A DNA stretch of 56,693 nt. Origin: Hominimerdicola alba (GTDB taxonomy: Bacteria > Bacillota > Clostridia > Oscillospirales > Ruminococcaceae). A program made the translations under genes and the position numbers. Where the stretch lies: NCBI RefSeq assembly GCF_900112155.1, contig NZ_FOKQ01000028.1, forward strand, positions 1 to 56,693, written 5' to 3'. Below the pieces are notes generated by a model. The model searched no databases. It was given only the letters and a program-made list of their open reading frames with translations, and was not told the DNA's origin. Shown here piece after piece: positions 42,455 through 51,391 of the stretch. Numbering within the stretch: the stretch's first letter is position 1; each line of letters opens with the position of its first letter.

Positions 42455-43344
42455 CTGTTTTCAAAGTCTTTCATCATATTTTCAAAAAAGCTTATAGTGT
42501 CGGTAAGACCCGAACGGTTATAACGGTTGAGCCCATAAAGACATTCGCTGTCGTTCTTTATTATGTAGTTGGGCTTTTCTTCCACGCCCAGGGTGGCTTC
42601 AAAACTAAGAGCTTTCATGGTCTCCTCGGCTTCATCGCAGTAAAATCCGTAGGGGTAGGTAAATACGTTTGGTCTGAAACCGCAGTTGGTCTCAAACAGC
42701 TTTTGCAGACCGTCTATATCGCATATCAGGGCGTGTCGGTAATCGTCAGCGGATTCGCCCTCTTTTTTGAGTATGCCACGCCTTTCGCCGAGACTGTGCA
42801 TTGAACAGCTGTGGTTGCAGAATTCGTATCTGCCGCTTTCACGCATTTCGGTGATGTCTTTCCAGCTGAGGTATGAGTACAGCGCTGACTGCTTTTCTCC
42901 GCTCTCCGATGCGTTTATCGTATAATCTCCAACAGCGGATATTGTCGCCTTGTAATCTTCTTTTTTCAGCAGCCCGTAAAGGTATTCGCGGTTGTTGTAA
43001 AAGCCGTCATCGAATGTCAAGATTATTGGCTTGTCAGGAAGTTCGCCGCCGTAGTTTACATAATTTATCAGGTCGTTTACGAATACGGGTGTAAAGTCTT
43101 TCTCCTTGAGATATTCTATGTCGCTTTCTATCTGGTCAAGACTGACCACGTATTCACCAAGGCAGTCATCATCAAGAGTTATGCTGTGATACATTATTAT
43201 AGGGACTGGAACGCCGTTTTTCTGAGGTTTTTCGGGCCTGGTCTCCTGTGCAGCGAATGTGCTGGTTATTCCGGCACCCACGGCGATCACCGCAGGGAGC
43301 AGTATTGTCAGCAGTAATTTGTTCAGCTTTATCGTTTTGAACAT
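42451..43344 (-). CDS. Exported polysaccharide deacetylase (CE4)
   Basis: Removes acetyl groups from extracellular polysaccharide, possibly peptidoglycan or xylan. The signal peptide covers residues 1-31 (TSTFAA). The NodB domain shows PIIMYHSI, the metal and base motif ILTFDDGFYNN (DD), FCNHSCSMHSL with the His pair, and FTYPYGFYCDEA with the conserved Pro and substrate loop. The length is 297 residues. The start follows GGAGGAGATACA. It lies upstream of the cohesin-like exported protein on the same strand, 60 bases apart. Confidence 0.92.
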   Translation of the reverse strand: MFKTIKLNKLLLTILLPAVIAVGAGITSTFAAQETRPEKPQKNGVPVPIIMYHSITLDDDCLGEYVVSLDQIESDIEYLKEKDFTPVFVNDLINYVNYGGELPDKPIILTFDDGFYNNREYLYGLLKKEDYKATISAVGDYTINASESGEKQSALYSYLSWKDITEMRESGRYEFCNHSCSMHSLGERRGILKKEGESADDYRHALICDIDGLQKLFETNCGFRPNVFTYPYGFYCDEAEETMKALSFEATLGVEEKPNYIIKNDSECLYGLNRYNRSGLTDTISFFENMMKDFENS

Positions 43345-43437
43345 TGTATCTCCTCCATGTCAACTGTTATATTTACAGCTTTTTTTAGTATATATGCCGT
43401 ATCTGCAAAAAAAATTCAAAAAAAGCCGAATATAGGC

Positions 43438-43466
43438 TTGAAAAAATTGTGCAAATATGATATACT
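43438..43466 (+). promoter_or_regulatory. Promoter of the chemoreceptor gene
   Basis: TTGAAA, 17 bases, TATACT; 62 bases upstream of the ATG. Confidence 0.72.
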
Positions 43467-43528
43467 CTAAATATGTTGAAATGGTAAATTAAGCATTTTG
43501 ATAAATTATTTAACGGGAGGATCCAGAT

Positions 43529-45649
43529 ATGAAGACGATCGGTACTAAACTGATGCTGATAATGTTTGTTGTGGCATTGATAATCATATCCGTTCTCGAT
43601 GCTGTTGCGATAACCGCCATCAGCAAGACCACCAAGGATTCGGTGATGAGTTCTGCGGAACCCCTTTCGGTACAGGGCGTTAAGAACTTTGATAACTCCG
43701 TTCAGCAGTATATCACAGATATGTCCAGGTCTGTAAGATCATCCGATTTCAGCCAGGCTGCAGGTGAAGCGGGTATGGTAGAAGTCATAAAGAACGGTTT
43801 TCCCGAAAATGTCAGGGATAATATAACCTGTGCCATAATGGGCGCTGAGGGTCAGACTTTATTTTCCACCAATTCGGGGCTCACCGATATTATATCAAGG
43901 GAAGATATTGCTAATGCTGTGGGCTCCAATGAGACCCGCATCAGTGATCTTTATGTTGTTGACGGCGCTAACGGAAAGCAGCAGTACTTCTATATTCTCC
44001 AGTCAGCTTTCAGGGACGGCAAATATATAGTTGCAGCTTCCGTTATAGATACCTCTTCGCTGTATGATATTTTCTCCGCTTCGGAGATCGGTCACGAGGG
44101 TTTTGTTTGCCTTGTGGACAAGAACGGCAATATACTGATGCATACCGACAAGTCCGTGGGTCTGAAGCGTTTTAACCCTATAAAGGAAGAGGGCAATAAC
44201 GAAGAATACAAATCTTTTGCCGAAGCTTTGAGACCTGTTTTAGCCGGCAGTGAGGATTCGGGCGAGTTCAAGCTTGATAACAAGAACTATGTTTTCGGCT
44301 CCTGTAATTCTGCTTATTTTGATTCAATAATGATCTACGCACTGACACCCGGCGATTTCATCGGCACTTCTACTGGTATGTTCAGGACCATCCTTATATG
44401 CGGCATAATACTTCTGCTGCTGACGGTATTTTCATCAATGTTCTTCTCCAGACGTCTTTCAAAGCCTATAGTATCCGCGACTGCTCGTATCCGTGAGCTT
44501 GCACAGGGCAATCTTTCCGCACCTGTTGACGTATGGTACTCAAAGGATGAGCTGGGTGTGCTGACAAGCTCGCTTGAAGAGACCATCGTATGTCTGAGAC
44601 AGTACATCAACCTGATAACAGTTGCCCTCAACCAGATATCCGACGGCAACCTGTGCCACCGCATGGAGGGTACTTTCAAGGGCGATTTCCAGCAGATAAA
44701 GACCACATTCAACGATATCCTGAATTCACTTTCGGACACGTTCGCATCAATAAATACCGCCGCTGAACAGGTTAACACCGGCGCTGTACAGGTGTCCAAC
44801 TCGGCGCAGTCAGTGTCACAGGGTTCAACTCAGCAGGCATCTGCGATAGAGGAGCTTTCAGTTACCCTGAAAGACGTTTCAAAGCAGGTAGAGCAGAACG
44901 CCAACGACGCGAAGAACGCAGACACCATCGTTACAAGAAATGCGGAAGCCATCGGCTCATGCAATGAAGATATGACCAGTATGCTGGGTGCTATCAACGA
45001 GATAAGGATATCCTCGGAACAGATATCCAAGATAATCAAAGTAATTGACGAGATAGCTTTCCAGACCAATATCCTCGCGCTGAATGCGGCGGTTGAAGCT
45101 GCCCGCGAGGGTTCAAAGGGCTTCGGCGTTGTAGCCGATGAAGTCAGACGTCTTGCTTCACGTTCCGCTGAAGCGGCAAAGCAGACAGCTTCACTTATCG
45201 AGAATTCCTCGGCGGCAGTACAGAAGGGCTCGCAGATCGCTGAAAAGACTGCGGAATCCCTTGGTAGTATAGTTGAGGGTTCGGAAGAGATACAGACCCT
45301 TGTAAAGAACATCTCGGAAGCTTCGGAAGCTCAGACAGAAGCTATCGCCCAGATAAATACAGGTCTCGGACAGATATCCACTGTCGTTTCAGCGAATACC
45401 TCGGCTTCAGTGGGCACAGCATCAGCCAGTGAGGAGCTTTCCAGCCAGTCGCTGATACTCAAGAACATGATAGCAAGGTTCAAGCTTGGCGAGGAACCAA
45501 AGGCTTCCAGCGGTATCTCAAAGTACGATTACGCTGTTCCCGAGGAAAATTCCTCGATACTCAAAAACCGAGTTATGCAGCTGACAGGCATGGATCTTGA
45601 CGATGATGACGATCAGGCATTTTTAGACGATCTTGATGATAAATACTGA
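43529..45649 (+). CDS. Methyl-accepting chemotaxis protein
   Basis: A 706-residue transmembrane receptor. Membrane helices lie at about residues 8-31 and 284-304. The exported part between them (with [36 protein letters not shown] and [20 protein letters not shown]) has the dCache sensor pattern. A HAMP domain follows ([20 protein letters not shown]), then a second HAMP-like stretch ([12 protein letters not shown]). The signalling hairpin tip is [20 protein letters not shown] with [12 protein letters not shown], near residues 506-545. The C-terminus is acidic ([16 protein letters not shown]) without a CheR-binding pentapeptide. No flagellar or che genes are in the window. Confidence 0.95.
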   Translation: MKTIGTKLMLIMFVVALIIISVLDAVAITAISKTTKDSVMSSAEPLSVQGVKNFDNSVQQYITDMSRSVRSSDFSQAAGEAGMVEVIKNGFPENVRDNITCAIMGAEGQTLFSTNSGLTDIISREDIANAVGSNETRISDLYVVDGANGKQQYFYILQSAFRDGKYIVAASVIDTSSLYDIFSASEIGHEGFVCLVDKNGNILMHTDKSVGLKRFNPIKEEGNNEEYKSFAEALRPVLAGSEDSGEFKLDNKNYVFGSCNSAYFDSIMIYALTPGDFIGTSTGMFRTILICGIILLLLTVFSSMFFSRRLSKPIVSATARIRELAQGNLSAPVDVWYSKDELGVLTSSLEETIVCLRQYINLITVALNQISDGNLCHRMEGTFKGDFQQIKTTFNDILNSLSDTFASINTAAEQVNTGAVQVSNSAQSVSQGSTQQASAIEELSVTLKDVSKQVEQNANDAKNADTIVTRNAEAIGSCNEDMTSMLGAINEIRISSEQISKIIKVIDEIAFQTNILALNAAVEAAREGSKGFGVVADEVRRLASRSAEAAKQTASLIENSSAAVQKGSQIAEKTAESLGSIVEGSEEIQTLVKNISEASEAQTEAIAQINTGLGQISTVVSANTSASVGTASASEELSSQSLILKNMIARFKLGEEPKASSGISKYDYAVPEENSSILKNRVMQLTGMDLDDDDDQAFLDDLDDKY

Positions 45650-45678
45650 CGAAGATAACAGAAAGGATATGATCAGTT

Positions 45679-46755
45679 ATGAAGAGAAGGATAGGTATAC
45701 TCACAAGCGGCGGCGACTGTCCGGGACTTAACGCAACTATCAGAGGTGTTGCCAAGGCTTGTTATGAAAAATTCGGCGACGACGTTGAGATAATCGGTAT
45801 ACACGATGGTTATTTTGGTCTGATAAACGGTCTCTGCAAAGAGATGAACCAGTCGGATTTTTCGGGCATACTCACCACGGGCGGAACTATCTTCGGCACA
45901 AAGAGAACACCTTTCAAGATGATGCAGGTAATTGAAGACGATAAGGTGGATAAGGTAAAGGCGATGAAAGCAACATACAAAAAGCAGAAGCTGGATTGTC
46001 TGCTGACACTGGGCGGAAACGGTACTCACAAGACTGCCAATCTGCTGAGTTCAGAAGGTCTTAACGTTATCGGTCTGCCCAAGACCATCGATAACGATAT
46101 CTGGGGCACCAGCGTTACTTTCGGCTTCCATACCGCTGTTGATACCGCCACCGATGTTATCGACAGACTGCACTCCACTGCGAACTCTCACGGACGTATC
46201 CTTGTAGCTGAAATAATGGGCAATAAGGCTGGCTGGCTGACCCTCTATTCGGGCATTGCAGGCGGTGCTGATATGATCGTCATCCCTGAGATACCCTACG
46301 ATATAGAAAAGCTTGCGGCTGCCTGCGAGCGCCGTGATTCCAAGGGATTCTCCATCATGGCAGTAGCTGAGGGCGCTTTCGATAAGGAAGAAGCCAAGAT
46401 GAAGAAAAAGGAGCGTGCTAAACTCCGTGCTGAGCAGGGCATTACCACCGCTACCGCCCGCATAGCAAAGCAGATAGAGCAGATGACAGGCAGAGAGACA
46501 AGAGTATGTATCCCCGGTCATATGCTCCGCGGCGGAAGTCCTTCGGCTTATGACCGAGTTCTTGCCACAAAGTTCGGTGTACACGCGGCAGAGCTTGTTG
46601 CAAAGGAAAAGTATGGCTATGCTGTTGCGATGATAAAGGAAGTTGTATCGGAGAATAAGCTGGAAGACGTTGCAGGAAAGACGAAATTCGTGCCTGAGGA
46701 CGACCAGATGGTGAAGTACGCAAAGGCATTGGGCGTTTCGTTTGGAGATAAATAA
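45679..46755 (+). CDS. pfkA: 6-phosphofructokinase
   Basis: Phosphorylates fructose 6-phosphate at C1. The 358-residue protein has GILTSGGDCPGLNATIRG at the nucleotide site, LLTLGGNGTHKTA at 112-120, GLPKTIDNDIWG with catalytic Asp138, AEIMGNKAGWLTLYSG, and IPGHMLRGGSPSAYDR. The donor-site residues are mixed: the Gly after GGN favours ATP, while Lys in PKTIDND is typical of PPi-dependent enzymes, and Asn replaces the Asp of GGD. Donor use should be tested. It lies 29 bases behind the chemoreceptor gene and may be co-transcribed. Confidence 0.95.
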   Translation: MKRRIGILTSGGDCPGLNATIRGVAKACYEKFGDDVEIIGIHDGYFGLINGLCKEMNQSDFSGILTTGGTIFGTKRTPFKMMQVIEDDKVDKVKAMKATYKKQKLDCLLTLGGNGTHKTANLLSSEGLNVIGLPKTIDNDIWGTSVTFGFHTAVDTATDVIDRLHSTANSHGRILVAEIMGNKAGWLTLYSGIAGGADMIVIPEIPYDIEKLAAACERRDSKGFSIMAVAEGAFDKEEAKMKKKERAKLRAEQGITTATARIAKQIEQMTGRETRVCIPGHMLRGGSPSAYDRVLATKFGVHAAELVAKEKYGYAVAMIKEVVSENKLEDVAGKTKFVPEDDQMVKYAKALGVSFGDK

Positions 46756-46821
46756 TTGAACGTTGTGGAGCAAATTGAATAGCGTATAGCTGCTCAGTTG
46801 GATAAGGAGTGATATTATATT

Positions 46822-47070
46822 ATGGAAGATAATATGGCTGTTATTGCAGTCGCAGGTTGTATTGCCGTTATACAAATCGTTCTAATTTTTACTATCTTGC
46901 AGATAAGCAATAAGCTAAGCGAGCTTATTGAAATTGCAGAAAAGCAGCAGGAAATTATCGAACGACAACAGGAAACGCTTAAAAAGCTTGATAAAAGTGT
47001 ATTTGAGTTACCAGGCAAACTCCCGCGTCCTGCTGTTCAATCAACATATAATCCTAACAAGCATTATTAA
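46822..47070 (+). CDS. Small membrane-anchored coiled-coil protein
   Basis: An 82-residue protein: an N-terminal membrane helix (about residues 5-28, AVIAVAGCIAVIQIVLIFTI) followed by a heptad-rich coiled coil (KLSELIEIAEKQQEIIERQQ, ETLKKLD) and a Pro-rich tail (LPGKLPRPAVQ). The layout resembles small scaffold or division-associated proteins but no family is recognised. The ATG has AAGGAGTGATATTATATT upstream. It is followed by the palindromic repeat element. Confidence 0.75.
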   Translation: MEDNMAVIAVAGCIAVIQIVLIFTILQISNKLSELIEIAEKQQEIIERQQETLKKLDKSVFELPGKLPRPAVQSTYNPNKHY

Positions 47071-47132
47071 ATAAGGCACAAAGTGACGCGGCAACCGTGC
47101 TGTAAATAGCACAGCATACTAATGTCCATATA

Positions 47133-47360
47133 GGGCGCGGTAATATCAAAAACAAGAGCGTATGCAAACCTATTGCATACGCTCAAACTAAGTCCGTAAA
47201 TATTGCCGCGCCTATTTGGTCGGAAGATTGCTTTGCTATTTATTGTTTTGTTGCAGCGTCACTTTTGCGCCTTGACCGAGAGGCTCTGCCTCTCGAGCTC
47301 TCCGCAAGCCTTTCGCGAAAGGCTTGAGCCAAAGCTCTCTTCTTTGGCAGTTTACGCCAG
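47133..47360. repeat. Composite nested-palindrome element, copy 2
   Basis: Outer arms GGGCGCGGTAATAT (47133-47146) and ATATTGCCGCGCC (47200-47212) pair with one G-U. They enclose a perfect 12-bp stem, GAGCGTATGCAA (47156-47167) with TTGCATACGCTC (47173-47184). Next is CGAGAGGC/GCCTCTCG (47277-47295), then the 22-bp palindrome with half CAAGCCTTTCG (47305-47326). Bases 47303-47337 equal 1138-1172. The reverse complement of 47187-47213 resembles 923-950. It fills the gap before pepT. Confidence 0.75.
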
Positions 47361-47402
47361 TTTGCCTTTTCTCATTCCGCAAATAATTTATGGAGGATAA
47401 AC

Positions 47403-48629
47403 ATGAACGAAGTAATTGAAAGATTTCTAAAATACGTAAAGATAGATACCCAATCCGATGAGGATGCGCAGATCCAGCCCAGCACTGCCAAGCAGTTCGA
47501 CCTGGCAAGGCTGCTGTATCAGGAACTTACCGATATGGGTGCGAAGAATGTGTATCTTGACGAAGCGCATTGTTACGTATACGCAAGGATACCAGCCAAT
47601 GACGGTGGTATGCGGTCGCATACGCTGGGATTCATCGCTCATATGGACACCTCACCCGAAGCATCGGGCGCAAACGTAAATCCCCGCATCATCGAGAACT
47701 ATGACGGCGAAGATATCACCCTGAACGCAGAGCAGGATATAGTTTTGAAGACATCGGTCTTCCCTGAAATAAAGGATTATATCGGGCAGTCGCTTATCGT
47801 CACCGATGGCACAACTTTGCTCGGCGCTGACGACAAGGCGGGTGTTGCGGAGATAATGACCATGTCTCACCGTCTGCTTACAGACGACAGCATCAAGCAC
47901 GGCGAGATAGCCATAGCTTTTACACCCGATGAAGAGATAGGCGCTGGTACTGACAATTTCGACCTTAAAAGGTTCGGCGCGGATTACGCCTACACCGTTG
48001 ACGGCGGCGGCATCGGTGAGCTTGAATTTGAAACTTTCAACGCCGCATCTGCTGATATCACCGTGCGGGGCGTGAACGTGCATACGGGCGAAGCCAAGAA
48101 CAAGATGGTCAACGCGGCACGAATCGCGGCGGAGTTTGACAGCCTTCTTCCCCCTGAGCAGAAGCCCGAATTCACCGAGGGCAGGGAAGGTTTCTTCCAC
48201 CTTATGAACATCGAGGGAAGCACCGAGAGCGCCACACTTTCATACCTTATCCGCGACCATGACAGGGCTAAGTTTGAAGCCAAAAAAGACCTGATAGCCA
48301 AGCTTGCGGATATCCTGAATCTGAGATACGGCGAAGGTACAGTCACCGCCGAGGTCAAGGACACATACTACAATATGCGCGAGAAGATAGACCCCGATTT
48401 CATGTTCCTTGTGGAGAATGTTTCCGACTGCATGAAAAAGCTGGGTATCGAGCCCAGGATACAGCCTATCCGCGGCGGCACGGACGGTTCAAGCCTTTCA
48501 TTCAAAGGTCTGCCCTGCCCGAATATTTGCACAGGCGGTCACAACTACCACGGCAGATACGAGTACTGCTGTGTTGAGTCCATGGAAAAGATATGCGACC
48601 TGCTTGTAATGCTGACTGAAACTTTGTAA
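47403..48629 (+). CDS. pepT: Peptidase T (tripeptide aminopeptidase)
   Basis: A zinc M20B peptidase removing N-terminal residues from tripeptides. The 408-residue protein shows the metal and base motif GFIAHMDTSPEASGANV, then TTLLGADDKAGVAEIM, IAFTPDEEIGAGTDNF (catalytic EE), the VDGGGIGELEFETF strand, and RGGTDGSSLSFKGLPCPNI. The loop before the first motif reads GGMRSHTLGF, encoded by the 18-base palindromic sequence shared with spoIIP; family members show an unrelated loop of similar length there. The start follows TATGGAGGATAAAC. The terminator with nadE is bidirectional. Confidence 0.96.
   Translation: MNEVIERFLKYVKIDTQSDEDAQIQPSTAKQFDLARLLYQELTDMGAKNVYLDEAHCYVYARIPANDGGMRSHTLGFIAHMDTSPEASGANVNPRIIENYDGEDITLNAEQDIVLKTSVFPEIKDYIGQSLIVTDGTTLLGADDKAGVAEIMTMSHRLLTDDSIKHGEIAIAFTPDEEIGAGTDNFDLKRFGADYAYTVDGGGIGELEFETFNAASADITVRGVNVHTGEAKNKMVNAARIAAEFDSLLPPEQKPEFTEGREGFFHLMNIEGSTESATLSYLIRDHDRAKFEAKKDLIAKLADILNLRYGEGTVTAEVKDTYYNMREKIDPDFMFLVENVSDCMKKLGIEPRIQPIRGGTDGSSLSFKGLPCPNICTGGHNYHGRYEYCCVESMEKICDLLVMLTETL
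47609..47626. repeat. Iterated palindrome inside pepT
   Basis: TATGCGGTCGCATACGCT, identical to 36576-36593 and in the same reading phase, encoding MRSHT-L in both genes. Confidence 0.8.
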
Positions 48630-48632
48630 GCG

Positions 48633-48666
48633 AAAAAGGCACTTCCCGCAACAGGGAAGTGCCTTT
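48633..48666. terminator. Bidirectional terminator between pepT and nadE
   Basis: AAAGGCACTTCCC pairs perfectly with GGGAAGTGCCTTT over a six-base loop, with A5 upstream. It shares the AAAGGCACTTC core with the terminator at 7112. Confidence 0.92.
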
Positions 48667-48681
48667 GATACTATCATGAAC

Positions 48682-49431
48682 TTATTCGGGATCATACTCA
48701 AACTTCGGCATGGGCAGAAGCTTGTGGAGGTTTCTAGCGTGCATACCGTCGATGCGGGCTTTCAGTTCGGGCTTATCGGAAAGGTCGGTCTCCTTTCTGA
48801 TATAGCTGTCAAGCTCGGCATAGGTGAAACCGAGATTATCCTCGTCGGTCTTTCCGCAAAGACCGTCGATAGGCGTTTTGTGAGTAAGCTCGTAGGGGAG
48901 ACCCAGCTCGTCGCCCACAGCAATAACTTCGCGAACGCAAAGCTCGGAGAGGGGGCTGAAATCGCCAGCGGCATCACCGAATTTTGTAGAATATCCCACC
49001 CAGTCCTCAGACATATTGCAGGTGTTAACCACACGTCCGCCCACACAGGCAGCAACTGCGTAAAGGGTGGTCATTCTTATTCTCGGGGGAGTATTCACCC
49101 TTGCCTGTTCGGAGATATCAAGAGCGTTGCCCAGCTCACCAAGAAGAGCCGAAACTGTGCTGCCCACATTTATCTCATAGCTTTTGATACCCAGATGTGC
49201 CACCAGCTTTTTGCTGCAGTCAATATCGAACTGCTCGCCCTGGGGCATCAGCACGCCGATGACCCTGTCCTTGCCCAGTGCTTCAACGCAAAGCGCCGCA
49301 GCTACGGAGCTGTCCTTTCCGCCGGAAATGCCGATGACAGCATTTGTGGTGGGTGTAGCGTTTGCCTCAAAATACTCTCTTATCCATCTGATAACGTCTT
49401 CCTTGACCTTTTTTGCATCGAAATTGCTCAT
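48682..49431 (-). CDS. nadE: Ammonia-dependent NAD+ synthetase
   Basis: Amidates nicotinate adenine dinucleotide to NAD+ using ATP and ammonia. The PP-loop is VIGISGGKDSSVAAAL; further family blocks are VLMPQGEQFDIDCS, CNMSEDWVGYSTKFGDAAGD (the catalytic loop) and KTPIDGLCGKTDEDNLGFTY. At 249 residues it lacks the glutaminase domain of the long form. Its ATG overlaps the stop of the NADAR gene by 4 bases. It ends the nrtR operon, closed by the shared terminator at 48633. Confidence 0.96.
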   Translation of the reverse strand: MSNFDAKKVKEDVIRWIREYFEANATPTTNAVIGISGGKDSSVAAALCVEALGKDRVIGVLMPQGEQFDIDCSKKLVAHLGIKSYEINVGSTVSALLGELGNALDISEQARVNTPPRIRMTTLYAVAACVGGRVVNTCNMSEDWVGYSTKFGDAAGDFSPLSELCVREVIAVGDELGLPYELTHKTPIDGLCGKTDEDNLGFTYAELDSYIRKETDLSDKPELKARIDGMHARNLHKLLPMPKFEYDPE

Positions 49432-49844
49432 TGTCTAAGCTCCTCCCTTATCTTCATAAGTATTATCCCAAGGCGGTTCTCGCCTTGTCCGTTGACTTTT
49501 CCCCATATCCTGTCGCCCCAGCTGTTGCCCTCAACAAGCTCTTCATCCCCTGTGGCTGACAGCTTGCGGGCAAGGTCGTCATTCTGGGTGAATTTTGCCT
49601 TGCATATCTCGTACATCAGATCTGTCTTAACGTCTTCCCAGTCCGCCCGCAGGCTGACTTTTCTGCCTGCCTTTTTAGCAGCATCGGGGTCAAGCAATGC
49701 AAATCTCCTGCGCTCATCCTCGTCAAGAGTTTTCATCGCCTGAAATGCGGCTTCGTTGTTAAGATAGGTGATGCCATCATAAGTTACTTTGCTTTCGTAA
49801 AAATTGCTCAGGAAAAAATATTCATCTGTGAATCTATCGATCAT
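49428..49844 (-). CDS. NADAR-family protein (YbiA-like)
   Basis: A 138-residue protein of the NADAR family (NAD- and ADP-ribose-associated, formerly DUF1768). Visible signatures are EYFFLSNFYES, YLNNEAAFQAMKT, and the C-terminal NSWGDRIWGKVNGQGENRLG with ILMKIREEL. Some members are N-glycosidases acting on riboflavin intermediates or ADP-ribose modifications. Here it lies between nrtR (20 bases upstream) and nadE (4-base overlap), which places it in NAD metabolism; possible roles are ADP-ribose processing or damage control of NAD-related metabolites. The start has GAGGTGTCGGT upstream. Confidence 0.88.
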   Translation of the reverse strand: MIDRFTDEYFFLSNFYESKVTYDGITYLNNEAAFQAMKTLDEDERRRFALLDPDAAKKAGRKVSLRADWEDVKTDLMYEICKAKFTQNDDLARKLSATGDEELVEGNSWGDRIWGKVNGQGENRLGIILMKIREELRQ

Positions 49845-49864
49845 ACCGACACCTCTTTATCGGG

Positions 49865-50623
49865 TCACGCCTTTCGGTAAAGTCTCGATGTCCTGTGTGC
49901 CGCGGCTTCATCGAAAAGCTCTGTTTCCGCGAGCTTGCCTATCACTTTTTTTCTGAATCCCTGGGGGGAAAGATGTATCCCCGTGATGGCTTCATATGGC
50001 TGCTGGAGATCTGATATGGTGAAGTATTCGGGCATAAGTCCGAATATCATATCGTGATTTATCACCTCGTCACGCAGTTTCAGGAATGCGTCAAGTATCA
50101 TTTCGCCGTGGTCGAATGCCAGTTTATCCGACCGCATACCTCCGCATGAATACTCGTATACAACCTCGCCGTCATCGTGAAGTTTCAGCGTAAGACCGTC
50201 TTCGGTATTGGTGGCTTCAAGGTCGAGCCAGTGGGCTGATTCAGCATCAGAGCCCGCCGCCGTGGAAAGTTCCACAGTGTTGGTCAGGGCGATGAAACAG
50301 CAGGAAATTATCCAGCCGCGGGGGTCTCGCTGTGGCTTGCTGTATACCCCTAGGTTTATCAGCTTGGGTTCGTTGACCCCGGCTTCTTCTTTAAGCTCTC
50401 TTATAGCGGCTTCCTCGATGGTCTCGCCCTTTCGCAGAAATCCGCCAGGCAGGGAATAGCTGCCCATGAACGGTTCTTCGCCGCGCCTTACCAGCAGAAG
50501 TTTCAGCTTTTTCGTGTCGAGGGTTTTCTTGTCCGCCGACTTGATACTGTCGATACCGAAGACCACAGCGTCTGCCGCCACTGATGGTCTGTCATAATTT
50601 TCAAGTGAATACAGGTCGCTCAC
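49865..50623 (-). CDS. nrtR: NrtR-type NUDIX-related transcriptional regulator
   Basis: NrtR proteins sense ADP-ribose or NAD intermediates with a NUDIX domain and repress NAD genes through a C-terminal winged helix. Here the NUDIX part (about residues 15-150) has SLPGGFLRKGETIEEAAIRE with LKEEAG, an intact box, so hydrolysis may remain possible. The C-terminal part includes YFTISDLQQPYEAITG and SPQGFRKKVIGKLAETEL, typical of NrtR. The loop CGGMRSDKLAF holds a one-mismatch copy of the ATGCGGTCGCAT palindrome. The frame opens with GTG at 50623, placed unusually close to GAGAGG, so the start is uncertain. Confidence 0.9.
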   Translation of the reverse strand: MSDLYSLENYDRPSVAADAVVFGIDSIKSADKKTLDTKKLKLLLVRRGEEPFMGSYSLPGGFLRKGETIEEAAIRELKEEAGVNEPKLINLGVYSKPQRDPRGWIISCCFIALTNTVELSTAAGSDAESAHWLDLEATNTEDGLTLKLHDDGEVVYEYSCGGMRSDKLAFDHGEMILDAFLKLRDEVINHDMIFGLMPEYFTISDLQQPYEAITGIHLSPQGFRKKVIGKLAETELFDEAAAHRTSRLYRKA

Positions 50624-50628
50624 CTCTC

Positions 50629-50667
50629 ATTGTAACAAAAAGATACTAACTATTGGTTTATTACAAT
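50629..50667 (-). promoter_or_regulatory. Candidate NrtR operator
   Basis: ATTGTAA and TTACAAT arms, perfect over 7 bases and 25 bases apart, lie between the -10 element and the ribosome site of nrtR. Autoregulation by NrtR is known in other bacteria; the motif here is a guess. Confidence 0.4.
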
Positions 50668-50693
50668 ATACCACTTTTGCAGAGAAGTGTCAA
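50665..50693 (-). promoter_or_regulatory. Promoter of nrtR-NADAR-nadE
   Basis: TTGACA, 17 bases ending GTGG, TATATT on the minus strand. Confidence 0.85.
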
Positions 50694-50728
50694 TATAAAT
50701 ATATTATGATATATAATTAAATTGCTTA

Positions 50729-51373
50729 TCAGAGCAGATCTCCGCCTGTTTTGCTTTTGTACATCTCGTAAAGGCTCTTGTTCTGGTCGGCGGGATTGAT
50801 ATCAACGTCCTTGGCGTTGGCTTTCCAGCTGTTGTCATCGGGCAGTATACTGTAGGCGATGTTGTGCTGTATCCACTCGTAAGCCATATCCTCGGGTTCG
50901 CGGTAGCTTTCGCCGTCACTGCCGTGGATGGGGTGGATATCAGCCAGCGCACCGCATATAATAATCATATCCGCCTCGCAGGTGATCTTGTATGAATCAA
51001 TTATCTTCCAGTTGTCGGGGGAGTATATTGCATTGTAGACCTCTCCGCCGTAAACAAAAGTGTAATTTGACTCCCAGCCGTCAACATCGGTAAGCTGCAA
51101 TTCCTCGGCACTTGTCAGCAGAGCGGTCTCTTCCGCGGCTTCCTCGTTCATTTCGGTTATGACTTCCACAGTGTGTTCGGCAGATGAACTTTCATCTGCG
51201 GGAATTTCTTCTGCTTCTGAAATAACTTCCGTCGTGCTTTCGGCAGAAGTTTCAGTTTCAGTCACAGATGAATTTACAGCTTTATCTGAACTCACGTCAC
51301 TTTTAGATACACCATCCCCGCAGGATGTAAGCAAACAACAGACAAAAGCCAAAAACAAAATTCTCTTTTTCAT
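50729..51373 (-). CDS. Putative lipoprotein, unknown function
   Basis: A 214-residue exported protein. The N-terminus MKKRILFLAFVCCLLTSCGD has a lipobox (LTSC), so Cys18 should be lipidated. Residues 20-85 are a Ser/Thr/Glu-rich spacer (VTETETSAESTTEVISEAEE). The C-terminal domain, from about 92, contains DVDGWESNYTFVYGGEVYNAIY and WKIIDSYKITCEADMIIICG, and may be globular and alpha/beta. No family is recognised. The start has AAGGAGATAAGA upstream. It stands alone. Confidence 0.8.
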   Translation of the reverse strand: MKKRILFLAFVCCLLTSCGDGVSKSDVSSDKAVNSSVTETETSAESTTEVISEAEEIPADESSSAEHTVEVITEMNEEAAEETALLTSAEELQLTDVDGWESNYTFVYGGEVYNAIYSPDNWKIIDSYKITCEADMIIICGALADIHPIHGSDGESYREPEDMAYEWIQHNIAYSILPDDNSWKANAKDVDINPADQNKSLYEMYKSKTGGDLL

Positions 51374-51391
51374 TCTTATCTCCTTAAATAA

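Noticed and set aside
43410-43435. Sigma-28 (motility) promoter ahead of the chemoreceptor
   Set aside because: GCCGAATA resembles the -10 GCCGATAA, but the -35 TAAA is not correctly placed; a vegetative promoter with 17-base spacing fits better.
47203-47400. A 65-aa frame sharing AFRERLEPKL with a frame near 1140
   Set aside because: The shared residues come from the 35-base repeated DNA block, not from a conserved protein.
48676-49743. A 355-aa frame on the plus strand
   Set aside because: It is antisense to nadE and the NADAR gene, both well supported. Similar long antisense frames opposite pfkA, spoIIP, the ATPase and metH were rejected for the same reason.
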